A DNA stretch of 64,000 nt, from positions 372,001-436,000 of the forward strand of contig DDVS01000004.1 in the NCBI GenBank assembly GCA_002345565.1, read 5' to 3'. Positions 33,047-42,418 of the stretch are shown piece after piece (the stretch's first letter is position 1; every line of letters begins with the position of its first letter). Under the pieces are notes generated by a model that searched no databases, was not told where the DNA came from, and saw nothing but the letters and a program-made list of their open reading frames with translations. Origin of the DNA: Flavobacteriales bacterium UBA2306. Its GTDB lineage: Bacteria; Bacteroidota; Bacteroidia; Flavobacteriales; Weeksellaceae. Made by a program: the position numbers and the translations under genes.

Positions 33047-34684
33047 TTCTTTTGCTTGAGAAATCGCTGCATCCGTAATTTTAGAACCGGAAATCAGCTG
33101 TGCAATTTCATTCAGCTTTTCATCATTAGATAATTTTACAATCGTAGTTTTGGTCACATTATTTTCATCAAACTTCACCACTTTGTAATTGTCATTTCCT
33201 TTGGCAGCTACCTGAGCAAGATGTGTGATTACAATTAACTGGAGATCTGCCGCCATTTCCTTCATCAGTTTTCCTATTTCTTCCGCAATTCTCCCCGAAA
33301 CCCCTGTGTCAATTTCGTCCAAAATTAAAGTAGGAAGCGCATTGTTTTCTGCCATTATTTTTTTGATAGCCAGCATTACTCTGGAGCGTTCTCCTCCGGA
33401 AACAGCACTTTGAATAGGTTTTAACGTAAAACCAGAATTAGCCTGAAACAGAATCTGTATATGATTTTTACCAAAAAGATTAAAGCCGGAAGAATCGCTT
33501 AAATCGATTTTAAGGACAGCTTTTTCCATACCCAGTTTTAAGAAAATCTCTTTAGCTTTATTTTCGAGATCCAAAGAAAATAGAGTTCTGTTATCCTTTA
33601 GCTTTTTACTGAGAGATTCCAATTGAAGCTCCAAAATTTTAACCAGTTTTTCCTTTTCATCTATTTGATTTTCAATAGATTCTAATGAGTGTTGACTGGC
33701 GGATAATTCTTCTTTTATTCTCTTTAATTCTTCAATATCATCTACCTGATGCTTTAGAAAAAGCGCATTGATTTTATTAATGGCAGATAATAAACTTTGT
33801 AATAAAACAGGGTCAATTTCCAGGTTTTCCGCTTTATTTTCCAGCTCTGTGGTAATATCTTTTATTTCAAGATAAGAAGCTTCCAATCTTTGGCTAAGTT
33901 CAAGATAATCAGTAGAAAGGTCGGATAGTTTTCCTATTTTATTTTTGATTTCAAAGAGATGGCTCAGAACGCCAAATTCCTCCGCATTCAATTTTGAAAG
34001 CGATTGGGATAATTGTTCTGCAATTTGATCGGCATTTTCTTGGATATTAAGCTGATTCTTAAGTTCCTCAAAATCCAGTTGATCCAGCTGCGCTTCTTCC
34101 AATTCTGCAAGTAGAAAATTTTTGTAATCGGATTCTTTGTTGCTTTCGGAAAGAGCCGTTTTCAGACTTTCAATTTCTTTTTTTGTCTTCTGATAGTCCT
34201 TAAAAATAGTTTGATAATCAGATAAAACAGACTGGTTTTTGGCCAATCCGTCTAAAATTCCAAACTGGAATTCCTCTGTAAAAAGTTGAGAGGTTTCAAA
34301 CTGAGAATGGATATCGATTAATTTTGAAGACAAAGCTTTTAATAAGTCTAATGTTACCGGGACATCATTGATAAAAGCGCGCGATTTTCCGCCGGGCAGA
34401 ATTTCTCTCCGGATGATGGTATGCTCGTCAAAATCCAAGTCATTGTCCTGGAAAAAAGCCAGGAAGCTTTTATTGATTATAAATTCGGTTTCAACAATAC
34501 TTTTACTGTCAGATTTTGCAAAGGATTTTACATCTGCTCTTTCTCCCATAATTAGCCGGAGAGCGCCTAGGATGATAGATTTTCCGGCACCGGTTTCTCC
34601 CGTAATGACCTGTAAACCTTGGCTGAGATCGATTTCTAATTGATCGATTAAAGCAAAATTTTGAATAAATATTCTTGAAAGCAT
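33035..34684 (-). CDS. recN: DNA repair protein RecN
   Basis: This 549-residue SMC-like ATPase acts in double-strand break repair. It has the Walker A VITGETGAGKSIILGAL near the N-terminus, long coiled coils in the middle (about residues 150-380), the signature AVSGGERSRVMLAIK and the Walker B LPTLILDEIDTGVSG. It is the last gene of the bamD run and is 43 bases from the DUF4835 gene. Confidence 0.95.
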   Translation of the reverse strand: MLSRIFIQNFALIDQLEIDLSQGLQVITGETGAGKSIILGALRLIMGERADVKSFAKSDSKSIVETEFIINKSFLAFFQDNDLDFDEHTIIRREILPGGKSRAFINDVPVTLDLLKALSSKLIDIHSQFETSQLFTEEFQFGILDGLAKNQSVLSDYQTIFKDYQKTKKEIESLKTALSESNKESDYKNFLLAELEEAQLDQLDFEELKNQLNIQENADQIAEQLSQSLSKLNAEEFGVLSHLFEIKNKIGKLSDLSTDYLELSQRLEASYLEIKDITTELENKAENLEIDPVLLQSLLSAINKINALFLKHQVDDIEELKRIKEELSASQHSLESIENQIDEKEKLVKILELQLESLSKKLKDNRTLFSLDLENKAKEIFLKLGMEKAVLKIDLSDSSGFNLFGKNHIQILFQANSGFTLKPIQSAVSGGERSRVMLAIKKIMAENNALPTLILDEIDTGVSGRIAEEIGKLMKEMAADLQLIVITHLAQVAAKGNDNYKVVKFDENNVTKTTIVKLSNDEKLNEIAQLISGSKITDAAISQAKELIG

Positions 34685-34727
34685 AATTGATTTTTTGTCA
34701 ATAAATTTTTAATATAAACATTAAAAA

Positions 34728-35633
34728 TTATTTCCATTTATCCCATTTAGAATCAATGTCTTTCGGGACAAATGTACTCATCAGGGTTTTAAGTTCGTTG
34801 ATATTGACTGTGGTATTGTTCCCGGTGTTGAAAATATTAAAAATCTCTGTGCTTTTGGTTTCCATAAAAACATTAAATGGATAGTTCATTTGGAAATTAT
34901 TTTCATAGAACTTAAGCTGCATTAAGGATTCTGCAATCGTTTTCTTGGCAGGATTCATGTCTTGTTTGGCGAGATTATCCAACCCTGATCTGTGATAGGT
35001 ATAATAAACGGTTCTAAGTGTTGTGGTATTTTCATTTTGCAAACCGGCAATTAATGCGCCTCTGTTTCTTTGGCTTTCTATCGCATTCCAACCGTCATAG
35101 CTTTGGTTTTGTGCGTTTTGGGAGATTTTGAAAGCTTTATCAAACCAAGCCTGACCGCCTTTTAGCTGGAAGCTGTCTCCGTCATAGCCTAAGATAAGAT
35201 AAACATAAAAACTGATAACATCAATAAGGTTTTTCCCGGAAAACTGTCTCTCGTTGAAGATAAGGTTCTCATTTTCATTATATTCAAAAGAAAAACTGGT
35301 GTCGTTGATATTCATCAAAGGCGTCTCATATTGCGAGTTAAAAACCGGCCTTGTAGCCTGTACTACGATAGAGCCTTTGAAAGTATTGTTGCTGGGGCGT
35401 TCAGATATAACGATGGCGAAGTTACATTTCACTTTCTCAAAGTTCTGGAGTTTTTTACCCGTCCAGCTGGTATTATTAATAAAATCTCGCAATGATTTTT
35501 CTAAAGTTCGGAAAACCTGTGTATTACTTCCGGATATTTGCTGGTTGTTGACAATAACCGTGGACAAAAGTTCCTGTGAGAAAACACTTTGAGTGAAAAA
35601 GAGCGCAAAAATAATGTAAAGTAGTTTTTTCAT
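34728..35633 (-). CDS. DUF4835 family protein (PorD-type, type IX secretion related)
   Basis: This 301-residue exported protein has a signal peptide ending near SVFSQ. Its body (ELLSTVIVNNQQISGSNTQV, the SYDGWNAIESQRNRGALIAGL stretch in two parts, and the C-terminal TFVPKDIDSKWDKWK) matches the DUF4835 family, which I recall being linked to the type IX secretion system under the name PorD. Its position between coaBC and recN is conserved in Bacteroidota. The link to secretion is from family knowledge, not from this sequence. Confidence 0.75.
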   Translation of the reverse strand: MKKLLYIIFALFFTQSVFSQELLSTVIVNNQQISGSNTQVFRTLEKSLRDFINNTSWTGKKLQNFEKVKCNFAIVISERPSNNTFKGSIVVQATRPVFNSQYETPLMNINDTSFSFEYNENENLIFNERQFSGKNLIDVISFYVYLILGYDGDSFQLKGGQAWFDKAFKISQNAQNQSYDGWNAIESQRNRGALIAGLQNENTTTLRTVYYTYHRSGLDNLAKQDMNPAKKTIAESLMQLKFYENNFQMNYPFNVFMETKSTEIFNIFNTGNNTTVNINELKTLMSTFVPKDIDSKWDKWK

Positions 35634-35711
35634 TCTTATAAATAGATTTGTAAAAATAAGGATTCTTTAGGGAATCCATCTCCATTAGTAACGCAAAATC
35701 CGGGTGTTTTG

Positions 35712-36905
35712 TTACAATTTTTGTTGGATAAAATCAAGAATATCTTTGGCAACTTCTTCTTTGGATTTCAGACCGAAATTTTGCTCTTCTGTTGGGGTAA
35801 ATAGTTTGATTTTATTGGTAGAATGCGCAAACCCAGCACCTTCATCTCGCAAAGAGTTCAGGATAATCATATCCAGGTTTTTTTTGACTAATTTTCCTTT
35901 TGCATTTTCTTCTTCATTCTGAGTTTCGAGAGCAAACCCGACTAAAAATTGAGTAGTCTTTTTCTCCCCCATTGTGCGAAGAATATCTTTATTTTTTACC
36001 AATTCTATTGTCAATTCATGATCGTTTTTCTTGATTTTTTCTGTAGCCTTCAGTTTAGGCGTGTAATCTGCAACAGCGGCGCTCATTATGGCAACATCGG
36101 TATTTTCATAATATTTAAAAACCTCGTCAAACATTTCTTGTGCAGATGTTACCCTGTGAATTGTGATGTTTTTACTATCTGCTGTCTGTGTAGACGGCCC
36201 GGAAATCAGAATGACCTTTGCGCCTCTTTTTGCGGCTTCTTTAGCGAGATCAAAACCCATTTTTCCGGAAGAATGATTTCCAATAAACCTTACGGGGTCA
36301 ATGTTTTCGTAAGTAGGACCTGCGGTAATCAGGAATTTCTTCCCTGTAAGAGGTTTTTCTGTTTCTGTTAAATGGTTTTCAATAGCAGAAAAAATAGTAT
36401 CAGTTTCTGCTAATCTGCCTTGCCCAATTAATCCGCTGGCCAATTCGCCATATTCTGCGGGGACAATTGAATGACCAAAGCTTTCTGCGATTTCCAAATT
36501 GCGAGTTACTGCAGGATGTTTGTACATATCAAGATCCATTGCCGGGGCGATAATAACGGGACATTTTCCAGACATATAAACGGCCATTAGAAAGTTGTCG
36601 CAAATGCCATTTGCAATTTTAGCAAGGGTGTTAGCTGTACAAGGTGCCATGAGCATTAAATCTGCCCAAAGCGCAAGCTCTACGTGATTGTTCCAGGTTT
36701 TATTTTCGTCAGAAAAATCGGTGTAAACTTTATTTCTGGAAAGGGTAGAAAGTGTTAATGGTGCTACAAAATCCAATGCAGACTTTGTTAAAACAATCTT
36801 GACTTCTGCTCCGGATTTTACAAGATCCCGAACGATATAATTCATCTTGTATGCTGCGATGCCGCCAGAAATTCCCAGGATGATCTTTTTGCCTTGCAAG
36901 CTCAT
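35712..36905 (-). CDS. coaBC: bifunctional phosphopantothenoylcysteine decarboxylase / phosphopantothenate-cysteine ligase
   Basis: This 397-residue enzyme performs two steps of coenzyme A synthesis. The CoaC half (residues 1-185) has the FMN-binding ILGISGGIAAYK and the catalytic stretch APAMDLDMYKHPA. The CoaB half has ITAGPTYENIDPVRFIGNHSSGKMG and the AAVADYTPK motif. It lies between rpoZ and the DUF4835 gene, after a terminator hairpin. CoaX for the previous step is encoded at 47.2 kb. Confidence 0.95.
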   Translation of the reverse strand: MSLQGKKIILGISGGIAAYKMNYIVRDLVKSGAEVKIVLTKSALDFVAPLTLSTLSRNKVYTDFSDENKTWNNHVELALWADLMLMAPCTANTLAKIANGICDNFLMAVYMSGKCPVIIAPAMDLDMYKHPAVTRNLEIAESFGHSIVPAEYGELASGLIGQGRLAETDTIFSAIENHLTETEKPLTGKKFLITAGPTYENIDPVRFIGNHSSGKMGFDLAKEAAKRGAKVILISGPSTQTADSKNITIHRVTSAQEMFDEVFKYYENTDVAIMSAAVADYTPKLKATEKIKKNDHELTIELVKNKDILRTMGEKKTTQFLVGFALETQNEEENAKGKLVKKNLDMIILNSLRDEGAGFAHSTNKIKLFTPTEEQNFGLKSKEEVAKDILDFIQQKL

Positions 36906-36950
36906 TATGCTTAGATTTTTATTAACGAAAGTATTAATAATTTCACGAAC

Positions 36951-36988
36951 AAAAAAACCGTCTCAGTGATTAACATAGAGACGGTTTT
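36951..36988 (-). terminator. intrinsic terminator after rpoZ
   Basis: An 11-bp stem (AAAACCGTCTC / GAGACGGTTTT) with a 13-nt loop is followed on the minus strand by seven U. It separates rpoZ from coaBC. Confidence 0.8.
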
Positions 36989-37016
36989 TATTTTTTTTGA
37001 TCAATTTTGAGATCGA

Positions 37017-37340
37017 TTATTTTCTTTCTTCAGTTTTTCTGAAATAAATCTCATCATCTAACCATTCTTTAATAGCAATAGATGTAGGTTTAGGAAGTTT
37101 TTCATAATGCTTAGAGATTTCAATTTGTTCTCTGTTTTCGAACACTTCTTCCAAAGTAGAGTTGTGGACAGCAAATTCATCCAATTTACCGTGCAATTCC
37201 GAACGGATTTCAGCATTGATTTGCTCCGCTCTTTTGCCCATAATGACAATTGCTTCGTAGATGCTGCCTACTTTTTCTTCGATTTTATCTTTGTCGTAAG
37301 TGATGGTGCTTACTTCTGCCTTTGTATCTTTAACACTCAT
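37017..37340 (-). CDS. rpoZ: RNA polymerase omega-like subunit (RpoZ/RpoK)
   Basis: This 107-residue protein has the omega core: the YEAIVIMGKRAEQIN helix, in which Arg-Ala-Glu-Gln-Ile is the family mark, and a Bacteroidota-type C-terminal part (KPTSIAIKEWLDDEIYF). Omega helps assemble the beta' subunit. The ATG at 37340 is chosen because a promoter element lies 21 nt before it; a start at 37364 would fall inside that element. Its position between bamD and coaBC supports the name. Confidence 0.85.
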   Translation of the reverse strand: MSVKDTKAEVSTITYDKDKIEEKVGSIYEAIVIMGKRAEQINAEIRSELHGKLDEFAVHNSTLEEVFENREQIEISKHYEKLPKPTSIAIKEWLDDEIYFRKTEERK

Positions 37341-37361
37341 GGGTGAAAATTTTTGAGATTG

Positions 37362-37369
37362 CAAATATA
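37362..37369 (-). promoter_or_regulatory. TAnnTTTG promoter of rpoZ
   Basis: The minus strand reads TATATTTG, starting 4 bases after the bamD stop codon and 21 nt before the rpoZ ATG. rpoZ thus seems to have its own promoter inside the run. Confidence 0.6.
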
Positions 37370-37373
37370 GTAA

Positions 37374-38366
37374 TTATCTTTTAAACTTGAAAGTAGCTTG
37401 AGGCTCAGGAGAGTTAATCTTCGCACTGTCTCTTTTGGTTTGTTGTGCGGCTTTTTCTCTTTCTACTTGTTTTTTCTCTTGTGCCAATTCTTTTTTCTCT
37501 TGTTCTTTGGCTTCAGAATCTTTTACTTTGGCTTCATATTCCGCTTTTCTTTTTTCTACTTCTACTTGTAATTTTGCAAATTTTTCTTTTTCTACTTCAA
37601 GTTTATTATAGATATCATCTGCAGATTTTGAATATTCTGAATCTGGCAATTCTGTAATAACTCTTTTAGCATAAGCAGATGCGGCATCCAGTCTTTCTTT
37701 TTTAAGTTCGTAAATGGAGTTTTTAGCCAGTTCATATTTAGATTTCAGAACAATATCGTAGATTTTTGGTCTTAGTTTGGTGGCGGGGAAATCCTCCAAA
37801 ACATTTTCAAAAGCTACAGAAGCGGCTTTGTAATCTCCCATTTTATAATATTGCTTGGCATTTTCAAATGCTTTGAACTCTAGTTTATATCCTAGTTCAT
37901 CAATCATTTGGCTAATGTTTTTGGAACGCTCGGAGTCCGGATACTCATTAATGAAATTTTGCAATTCTGTAATGGCAGATTCTGTATTCGCCTGGTCTAG
38001 ATTGTAATCCAGAGAACCTTCATAATAGCAAAGGGCAGAGAAATAAGCCGCTTCTTCTTTTCTAGGATCCTGTGGAAAACTAAGGGTGAAATTTTTAAAT
38101 TGGTTAGCGGCTAATCTAAAATTCTTATCATAATAATTAGCATAAGCAGAATTAAAAACTACATTGGGTGCATCATCCGTACCAGCCACCAAATTGGGTA
38201 ATCTATCGTACAAAGCCAGAGCATCGCTCCATTTTTTATTAGCAAATTTTTCGTTAGCAACTTTAAGGATAAAGTCCTTGTCTGCACTCTTCATCGCTCT
38301 ATCCATTTCTGTTTTGCAAGAGAGCAAAACTACCGACATCATCAGCAAACTAATATATTTCTTCAT
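37374..38366 (-). CDS. bamD: outer-membrane assembly lipoprotein BamD
   Basis: This 330-residue lipoprotein has a signal peptide with lipobox VVLLSC. TPR-like helical repeats cover about residues 30-260 (SDALALYDRLPN, RLAANQFKNFTLSFPQDPR, AITELQNFINEYPDSERS). BamD is the essential partner of BamA in inserting beta-barrel proteins. The last 65 or so residues are a charged Lys/Glu/Gln coiled coil (EKEKFAKLQVEVEKRKAEYE), longer than in proteobacterial BamD. Confidence 0.9.
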   Translation of the reverse strand: MKKYISLLMMSVVLLSCKTEMDRAMKSADKDFILKVANEKFANKKWSDALALYDRLPNLVAGTDDAPNVVFNSAYANYYDKNFRLAANQFKNFTLSFPQDPRKEEAAYFSALCYYEGSLDYNLDQANTESAITELQNFINEYPDSERSKNISQMIDELGYKLEFKAFENAKQYYKMGDYKAASVAFENVLEDFPATKLRPKIYDIVLKSKYELAKNSIYELKKERLDAASAYAKRVITELPDSEYSKSADDIYNKLEVEKEKFAKLQVEVEKRKAEYEAKVKDSEAKEQEKKELAQEKKQVEREKAAQQTKRDSAKINSPEPQATFKFKR

Positions 38367-38412
38367 AGCAATCGTCAGAAAATTCTGATATATTGAATAT
38401 TTAATTAATGTG

Positions 38413-38420
38413 CAAAAATA
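38413..38420 (-). promoter_or_regulatory. TAnnTTTG promoter of the bamD run
   Basis: The minus strand reads TATTTTTG, 46 nt before the bamD ATG. Confidence 0.6.
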
Positions 38421-38797
38421 AAACTTTTTTCATTATTCTATTTTTTTTATGAAAGATTAACGTTTTTGCTTTCATTAATATAACACTTTAAAGCAGTCGT
38501 TTTATTTTAATAGATTTATAGGATGTTAAAAAAAATATAAAAATATTAACCAGATAATAACATAGATTTTTGTGAAATTAAGACGGAGTTAGTAATTTTT
38601 GGTTCTATTTTTTCTATTTCCCAAAACTGTGTGTTCAGATTTCTATATGGTTATGTGATTTTTTATTAATTATTAAATAAGCTCCTAAGAGACATTAAAA
38701 CTTTTGCGACTTATGGGGTGTGCGAAACAAATTAATAAGTCTCTAACCTTGTTTTTAATCTTGTGACATCCAACTTCCATCTTCAGCCAAAAAAATG

Positions 38798-38805
38798 TAT
38801 TTTTG
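38798..38805 (+). promoter_or_regulatory. TAnnTTTG promoter of lepA
   Basis: TATTTTTG lies 19 nt before the lepA ATG at 38825. Confidence 0.6.
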
Positions 38806-38824
38806 CAAATTACAATAATCATCA

Positions 38825-40621
38825 ATGAAGAATATCAGGAATTTCTGCATCATTGCGCATATCGATCACGGTAAGAGTACATTGGCAGATCGTCTTTTAG
38901 AATATACAAACACCGTTACGCAAAGAGAATTACAATCTCAGACGCTGGACGATATGGATCTTGAGAAAGAACGTGGCATCACAATCAAGTCTCACGCCAT
39001 CCAAATGGATTATGAGTACAAAGGAGAAAAATTTGTTCTTAATCTTATTGACACTCCGGGACACGTAGATTTTTCCTACGAAGTTTCACGTTCCATTGCG
39101 GCTTGCGAAGGTGCGCTTTTGATAGTAGATGCGGCACAAAGTATTCAGGCACAGACAATTAGTAATTTATATTTGGCGTTGGAAAATGATTTAACAATTA
39201 TTCCAATTCTGAATAAAATCGATTTACCTTCAGCAAACCCGGAAGAAGTGACTGATGAAATTATGAATCTCATCGGTTGCGAATATGAAGATGTTTTGAG
39301 AGTGTCTGGTAAAACAGGCGAAGGTGTTCATCATTTATTGGAACAAATTGTTGAAAGAATTCCAGCGCCGGTTGGAGATCCGGATGCGCCACTTCAAGCT
39401 TTGATTTTTGACTCCGTTTATAATCCATTTAGAGGGATTGAGGCTTATTTCAAAGTGGTTAACGGAAGTATTTCTAAAAACGAAAAAATTAAATTCTTCG
39501 CAACAGGCAAAGAATATGGAGCCGATGAGGTCGGAACACTGAAACTCAAACAGGTTCCAAAGAAAACCATCGGATGTGGTGACGTAGGTTATCTGGTTTC
39601 GGGAATCAAAGATGCCAGGGAAGTTAAAGTTGGAGATACGATTACTTCATTTGAAAAACCTGCAGCAGGACCGATTGAAGGTTTTGAAGAAGTAAAACCA
39701 ATGGTTTTTGCCGGAATTTATCCGATTGATTCAGAAGATTTTGAAGAATTAAGATTTTCCCTTGAAAAATTAAGATTAAATGACGCTTCTTTGGTTTTTG
39801 AACCGGAAAGTTCGGCAGCACTTGGTTTTGGTTTCCGATGCGGATTCTTAGGAATGTTGCATATGGAAATTGTTCAGGAACGTTTGGATAGAGAATTCAA
39901 TATGAACGTGATTACCACGGTTCCTAACGTATCTTATTTTGGATATTCTAAAAAAGAACCAGAAGTTCCAATCTTGATCAATAACCCATCAGAAATGATG
40001 GATCCATCCATAATGGATCGCGTAGAAGAACCTTTCATCAAGGCTTCTATCATCACAAAATCTGATTTTGTAGGAGCGGTGATGACACTTTGTATAGAGA
40101 AACGTGGCGAAATTGTTAACCAAAGTTATTTGACTTCAGAAAGAGTAGAATTGATTTTCAATATGCCATTAGCTGAAGTGGTTTTCGATTTCTATGACAG
40201 ATTGAAATCTATTTCCAAAGGTTATGCGTCTTTTGATTATCATCCAATTGGTTTCCGAGCTTCTAAGTTGGTGAAAATGGATATCTTGATTAATGGCGAT
40301 ATGGTAGATGCTTTATCTTCATTGATTCACGATTCTAACGCTTATCAGATTGGTAAAAAAATGTGTGAAAAACTTCGTGAATTGATTCCGAGACAACAGT
40401 TTGATATTGCAGTTCAGGCAGCTTTAGGAACGAAAGTTATCGCAAGAGAAACCATCAAAGCTTTGAGAAAAGACGTTACTGCAAAATGTTACGGAGGTGA
40501 TATTTCCAGAAAGCGTAAACTTCTTGAAAAGCAGAAAGAAGGAAAGAAAAAGATGAAACAGATTGGTAGAGTAGAAGTTCCACAATCCGCATTTATGGCG
40601 GTTTTAAAGCTGAACGACTAA
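38825..40621 (+). CDS. lepA: elongation factor 4 (LepA)
   Basis: This 598-residue translational GTPase has the P-loop AHIDHGKSTLADRL, the switch I ERGITIKSHAI, the G3 DTPGHVDF and the G4 NKIDLPSA. Domains II-III and V resemble EF-G and are followed by the LepA-specific C-terminal domain (CYGGDISRKRKLLEKQKEGKKK in two parts), which lacks EF-G domain IV. It is a single-gene unit between its own promoter and a terminator. Confidence 0.97.
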   Translation: MKNIRNFCIIAHIDHGKSTLADRLLEYTNTVTQRELQSQTLDDMDLEKERGITIKSHAIQMDYEYKGEKFVLNLIDTPGHVDFSYEVSRSIAACEGALLIVDAAQSIQAQTISNLYLALENDLTIIPILNKIDLPSANPEEVTDEIMNLIGCEYEDVLRVSGKTGEGVHHLLEQIVERIPAPVGDPDAPLQALIFDSVYNPFRGIEAYFKVVNGSISKNEKIKFFATGKEYGADEVGTLKLKQVPKKTIGCGDVGYLVSGIKDAREVKVGDTITSFEKPAAGPIEGFEEVKPMVFAGIYPIDSEDFEELRFSLEKLRLNDASLVFEPESSAALGFGFRCGFLGMLHMEIVQERLDREFNMNVITTVPNVSYFGYSKKEPEVPILINNPSEMMDPSIMDRVEEPFIKASIITKSDFVGAVMTLCIEKRGEIVNQSYLTSERVELIFNMPLAEVVFDFYDRLKSISKGYASFDYHPIGFRASKLVKMDILINGDMVDALSSLIHDSNAYQIGKKMCEKLRELIPRQQFDIAVQAALGTKVIARETIKALRKDVTAKCYGGDISRKRKLLEKQKEGKKKMKQIGRVEVPQSAFMAVLKLND

Positions 40622-40648
40622 AAATCCAAATATTAATCATATCAAAAT

Positions 40649-40672
40649 ACCACGATTATTCGTGGTTTTTTT
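40649..40672 (+). terminator. intrinsic terminator after lepA
   Basis: A 7-bp stem (ACCACGA / TCGTGGT) with a TTAT loop is followed by T7, 28 bases after the stop. Confidence 0.85.
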
Positions 40673-40757
40673 ATTATTGCTTATTTGGTTATTTAACATA
40701 ATATTTTTAAATTATTCAATTATTTATAAATAATATTAGCATATATTCAAAAAATGT

Positions 40758-40765
40758 TATATTTG
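40758..40765 (+). promoter_or_regulatory. TAnnTTTG promoter of the exported protein gene
   Basis: TATATTTG lies 21 nt before the ATG at 40787. Confidence 0.6.
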
Positions 40766-40786
40766 GTTTAACTAAAAACAAATTAT

Positions 40787-41458
40787 ATGATTGCGAATTT
40801 TAAATCTATCACATTGTTCTGTTTATTGGCAGTTCAAATGTTTGTGGCTCAAAAAGTCAATGTTTCTGCATCCGAGTCTGATGCGCAATTGTTTGTTAAC
40901 GGGAAACCCGTAGGTACTGGAAGTTATATTCTAAAGATTGAAAAAGATCAATGCTATAACGTAAGAGCTGTAAAACAGGGTTTTCTAAAGTACGATGCTT
41001 CGGTTTGTGGCAAAAAAGCTGGACCAGAAGCGCCAAAAAATCTCTTTTTCGATATGAAGGTTGATGATTCTGAAGAAGCTTCTGTAAAGGCAGATCAAGC
41101 TAATATAGACTTCGAGATAGAAGTTAATCCCAAGCTAAGTCAAACAGAGGCCTGGAAGCTGGTGACACAAATCGTTACAGACTATTTTGATGCTATTGAA
41201 GTAAGCGACAAGGAAACGTCTTACCTCAGAACCTCTTGGAATATTCAATCTTTTGCTCAAAATACCGTGAGAACAAGATTAATAATAAAGCTTTCAAAAT
41301 CTGAGCCTTTAACTTATAAAGTGAAATTGAATAGTGAATATTCCGGAAACTCGGGAACCAGTGTAAAAGCAGATGAACAATTCAGAGAATGGGATAGAAT
41401 TTTAAGAAAATATAAAAATGTAATCAGTGATTTCTCTACCAGATTAACCAGAAAATAA
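40787..41458 (+). CDS. exported protein with PEGA-like N-terminal domain
   Basis: This 223-residue protein has a signal peptide ending near MFVAQ. Residues 22-75 (VNVSASESDAQLFVNGKPVGTG) resemble a PEGA-type surface beta domain, and two cysteines (CYN and VCGKK) could form a disulfide. The rest (residues 105-223) is a mixed alpha/beta domain with no family I recognise. It stands alone between its own promoter and a terminator. Function is unknown. Confidence 0.7.
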   Translation: MIANFKSITLFCLLAVQMFVAQKVNVSASESDAQLFVNGKPVGTGSYILKIEKDQCYNVRAVKQGFLKYDASVCGKKAGPEAPKNLFFDMKVDDSEEASVKADQANIDFEIEVNPKLSQTEAWKLVTQIVTDYFDAIEVSDKETSYLRTSWNIQSFAQNTVRTRLIIKLSKSEPLTYKVKLNSEYSGNSGTSVKADEQFREWDRILRKYKNVISDFSTRLTRK

Positions 41459-41481
41459 ATCAATTCAAAACGAGTTAAAAG

Positions 41482-41507
41482 ACCGCTTCGTAATGAGGCG
41501 GTTTTTT
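41482..41507 (+). terminator. intrinsic terminator after the exported protein gene
   Basis: An 8-bp stem (ACCGCTTC / GAGGCGGT, one G-U pair) with a 5-nt loop is followed by T6. It also has A4 on the other side and may serve the convergent lipoprotein gene. Confidence 0.8.
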
Positions 41508-42363
41508 ATTCATAACGTTTATCTCTTTGATTTTTTATAATGTTTTCATCAATAGAAATTTCAAATTCTTTAGAAGAGGCATTGTAAAATTTCATCTTTG
41601 CTTTTCGTTTTGTTCCCGTTTTGAAATAAGGATAAGCGTAAATTAAAATCTCATTTGGTTTTAATTCAAAATAAGAGTAATAATCTGTTCCGGTTCCGCA
41701 AAACCAATAACTATAGTTTTTTGTGAGAAAGAAAGCTTTGGCTTCATTATCAAAAGTGTATAAGAATGTACTGCTAGAATTTATAGTAGCTGGAATTCTT
41801 AAAATTTGATCAGAAATATTTTTAATAAAAACAGGAAATGCTTTGTATGATTTTATTTTCGTTGTTCCCATTGCTTTTTTATAAAGCGGAATTGTGTCGT
41901 TTTGTCTTACGATGATTTCAAGGGTTTTATTTGAAAGTAAATCAAACGGAAAATCCATTAATGGTTCTTCAACAATTTTATTGGTCAATGAATTGTTTAT
42001 TCTTTCATTTTTTTTAATAAATGTTTTTATCTCTTCTATCTTAAAGAATTGTTTTGTTAAAGCATTTGTAGAATCTTTTGTCTTTTTAATTCTTTTTTCA
42101 TAATCTTTATCGCTTTCATTAATTCTGTGGATAGGCTCTGGAGAAATGATAAAGCCTTTAAAATATTTTACATCAATATCTTGCCTTATTTTTCCGATGT
42201 AGAATAAATTTGCGCCAAATTCATCCATATCTTCATTGAATTCCTGAGTTTTCATTTTGGGGTCTTTAGGAAAAGTCAACACAATATCATCTGCAAAAGT
42301 TTTTTCTTTTGAGCAACTCATTAATAGAAATGAAATCAATAAAAAATAAAAAGTCTTTGCCAT
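41506..42363 (-). CDS. uncharacterised lipoprotein
   Basis: This 285-residue protein has a lipoprotein signal (MAKTFYFLLISFLLMSC, lipid-modified Cys at 17) followed by SKEKTF. The mature part is Lys-rich with a Cys near the FCGTGTDYYSYFELKPNE segment. I do not recognise the family. The start at 42363 gives a good signal and is 12 nt from a promoter element. It diverges from the M14 peptidase gene across 55 bases. Confidence 0.7.
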   Translation of the reverse strand: MAKTFYFLLISFLLMSCSKEKTFADDIVLTFPKDPKMKTQEFNEDMDEFGANLFYIGKIRQDIDVKYFKGFIISPEPIHRINESDKDYEKRIKKTKDSTNALTKQFFKIEEIKTFIKKNERINNSLTNKIVEEPLMDFPFDLLSNKTLEIIVRQNDTIPLYKKAMGTTKIKSYKAFPVFIKNISDQILRIPATINSSSTFLYTFDNEAKAFFLTKNYSYWFCGTGTDYYSYFELKPNEILIYAYPYFKTGTKRKAKMKFYNASSKEFEISIDENIIKNQRDKRYE

Positions 42364-42375
42364 AATAGCTTTTCT

Positions 42376-42383
42376 CAAATTTA
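42376..42383 (-). promoter_or_regulatory. TAnnTTTG promoter of the lipoprotein gene
   Basis: The minus strand reads TAAATTTG, 12 nt before the ATG at 42363. Confidence 0.6.
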
Positions 42384-42406
42384 TAAAAATTTATCATCCG
42401 ATTCTC

Positions 42407-42414
42407 TACATTTG
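42407..42414 (+). promoter_or_regulatory. TAnnTTTG promoter of the M14 peptidase gene
   Basis: TACATTTG is followed by TACT and then the ATG at 42419. With 4 nt between element and start codon, the mRNA is predicted to be leaderless. Confidence 0.6.
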
Positions 42415-42418
42415 TACT

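Larger units (their letters stand above)
38367..38824. other. 458-base divergent intergenic region bamD / lepA
   Basis: This A/T-rich stretch holds a minus-strand promoter element for bamD (38413-38420), a small leader hairpin TCAGAA-AA-TTCTGA (38375-38388) and a plus-strand element for lepA (38798-38805). No open frame, tRNA or clear terminator was seen in the middle 370 bases. Confidence 0.6.
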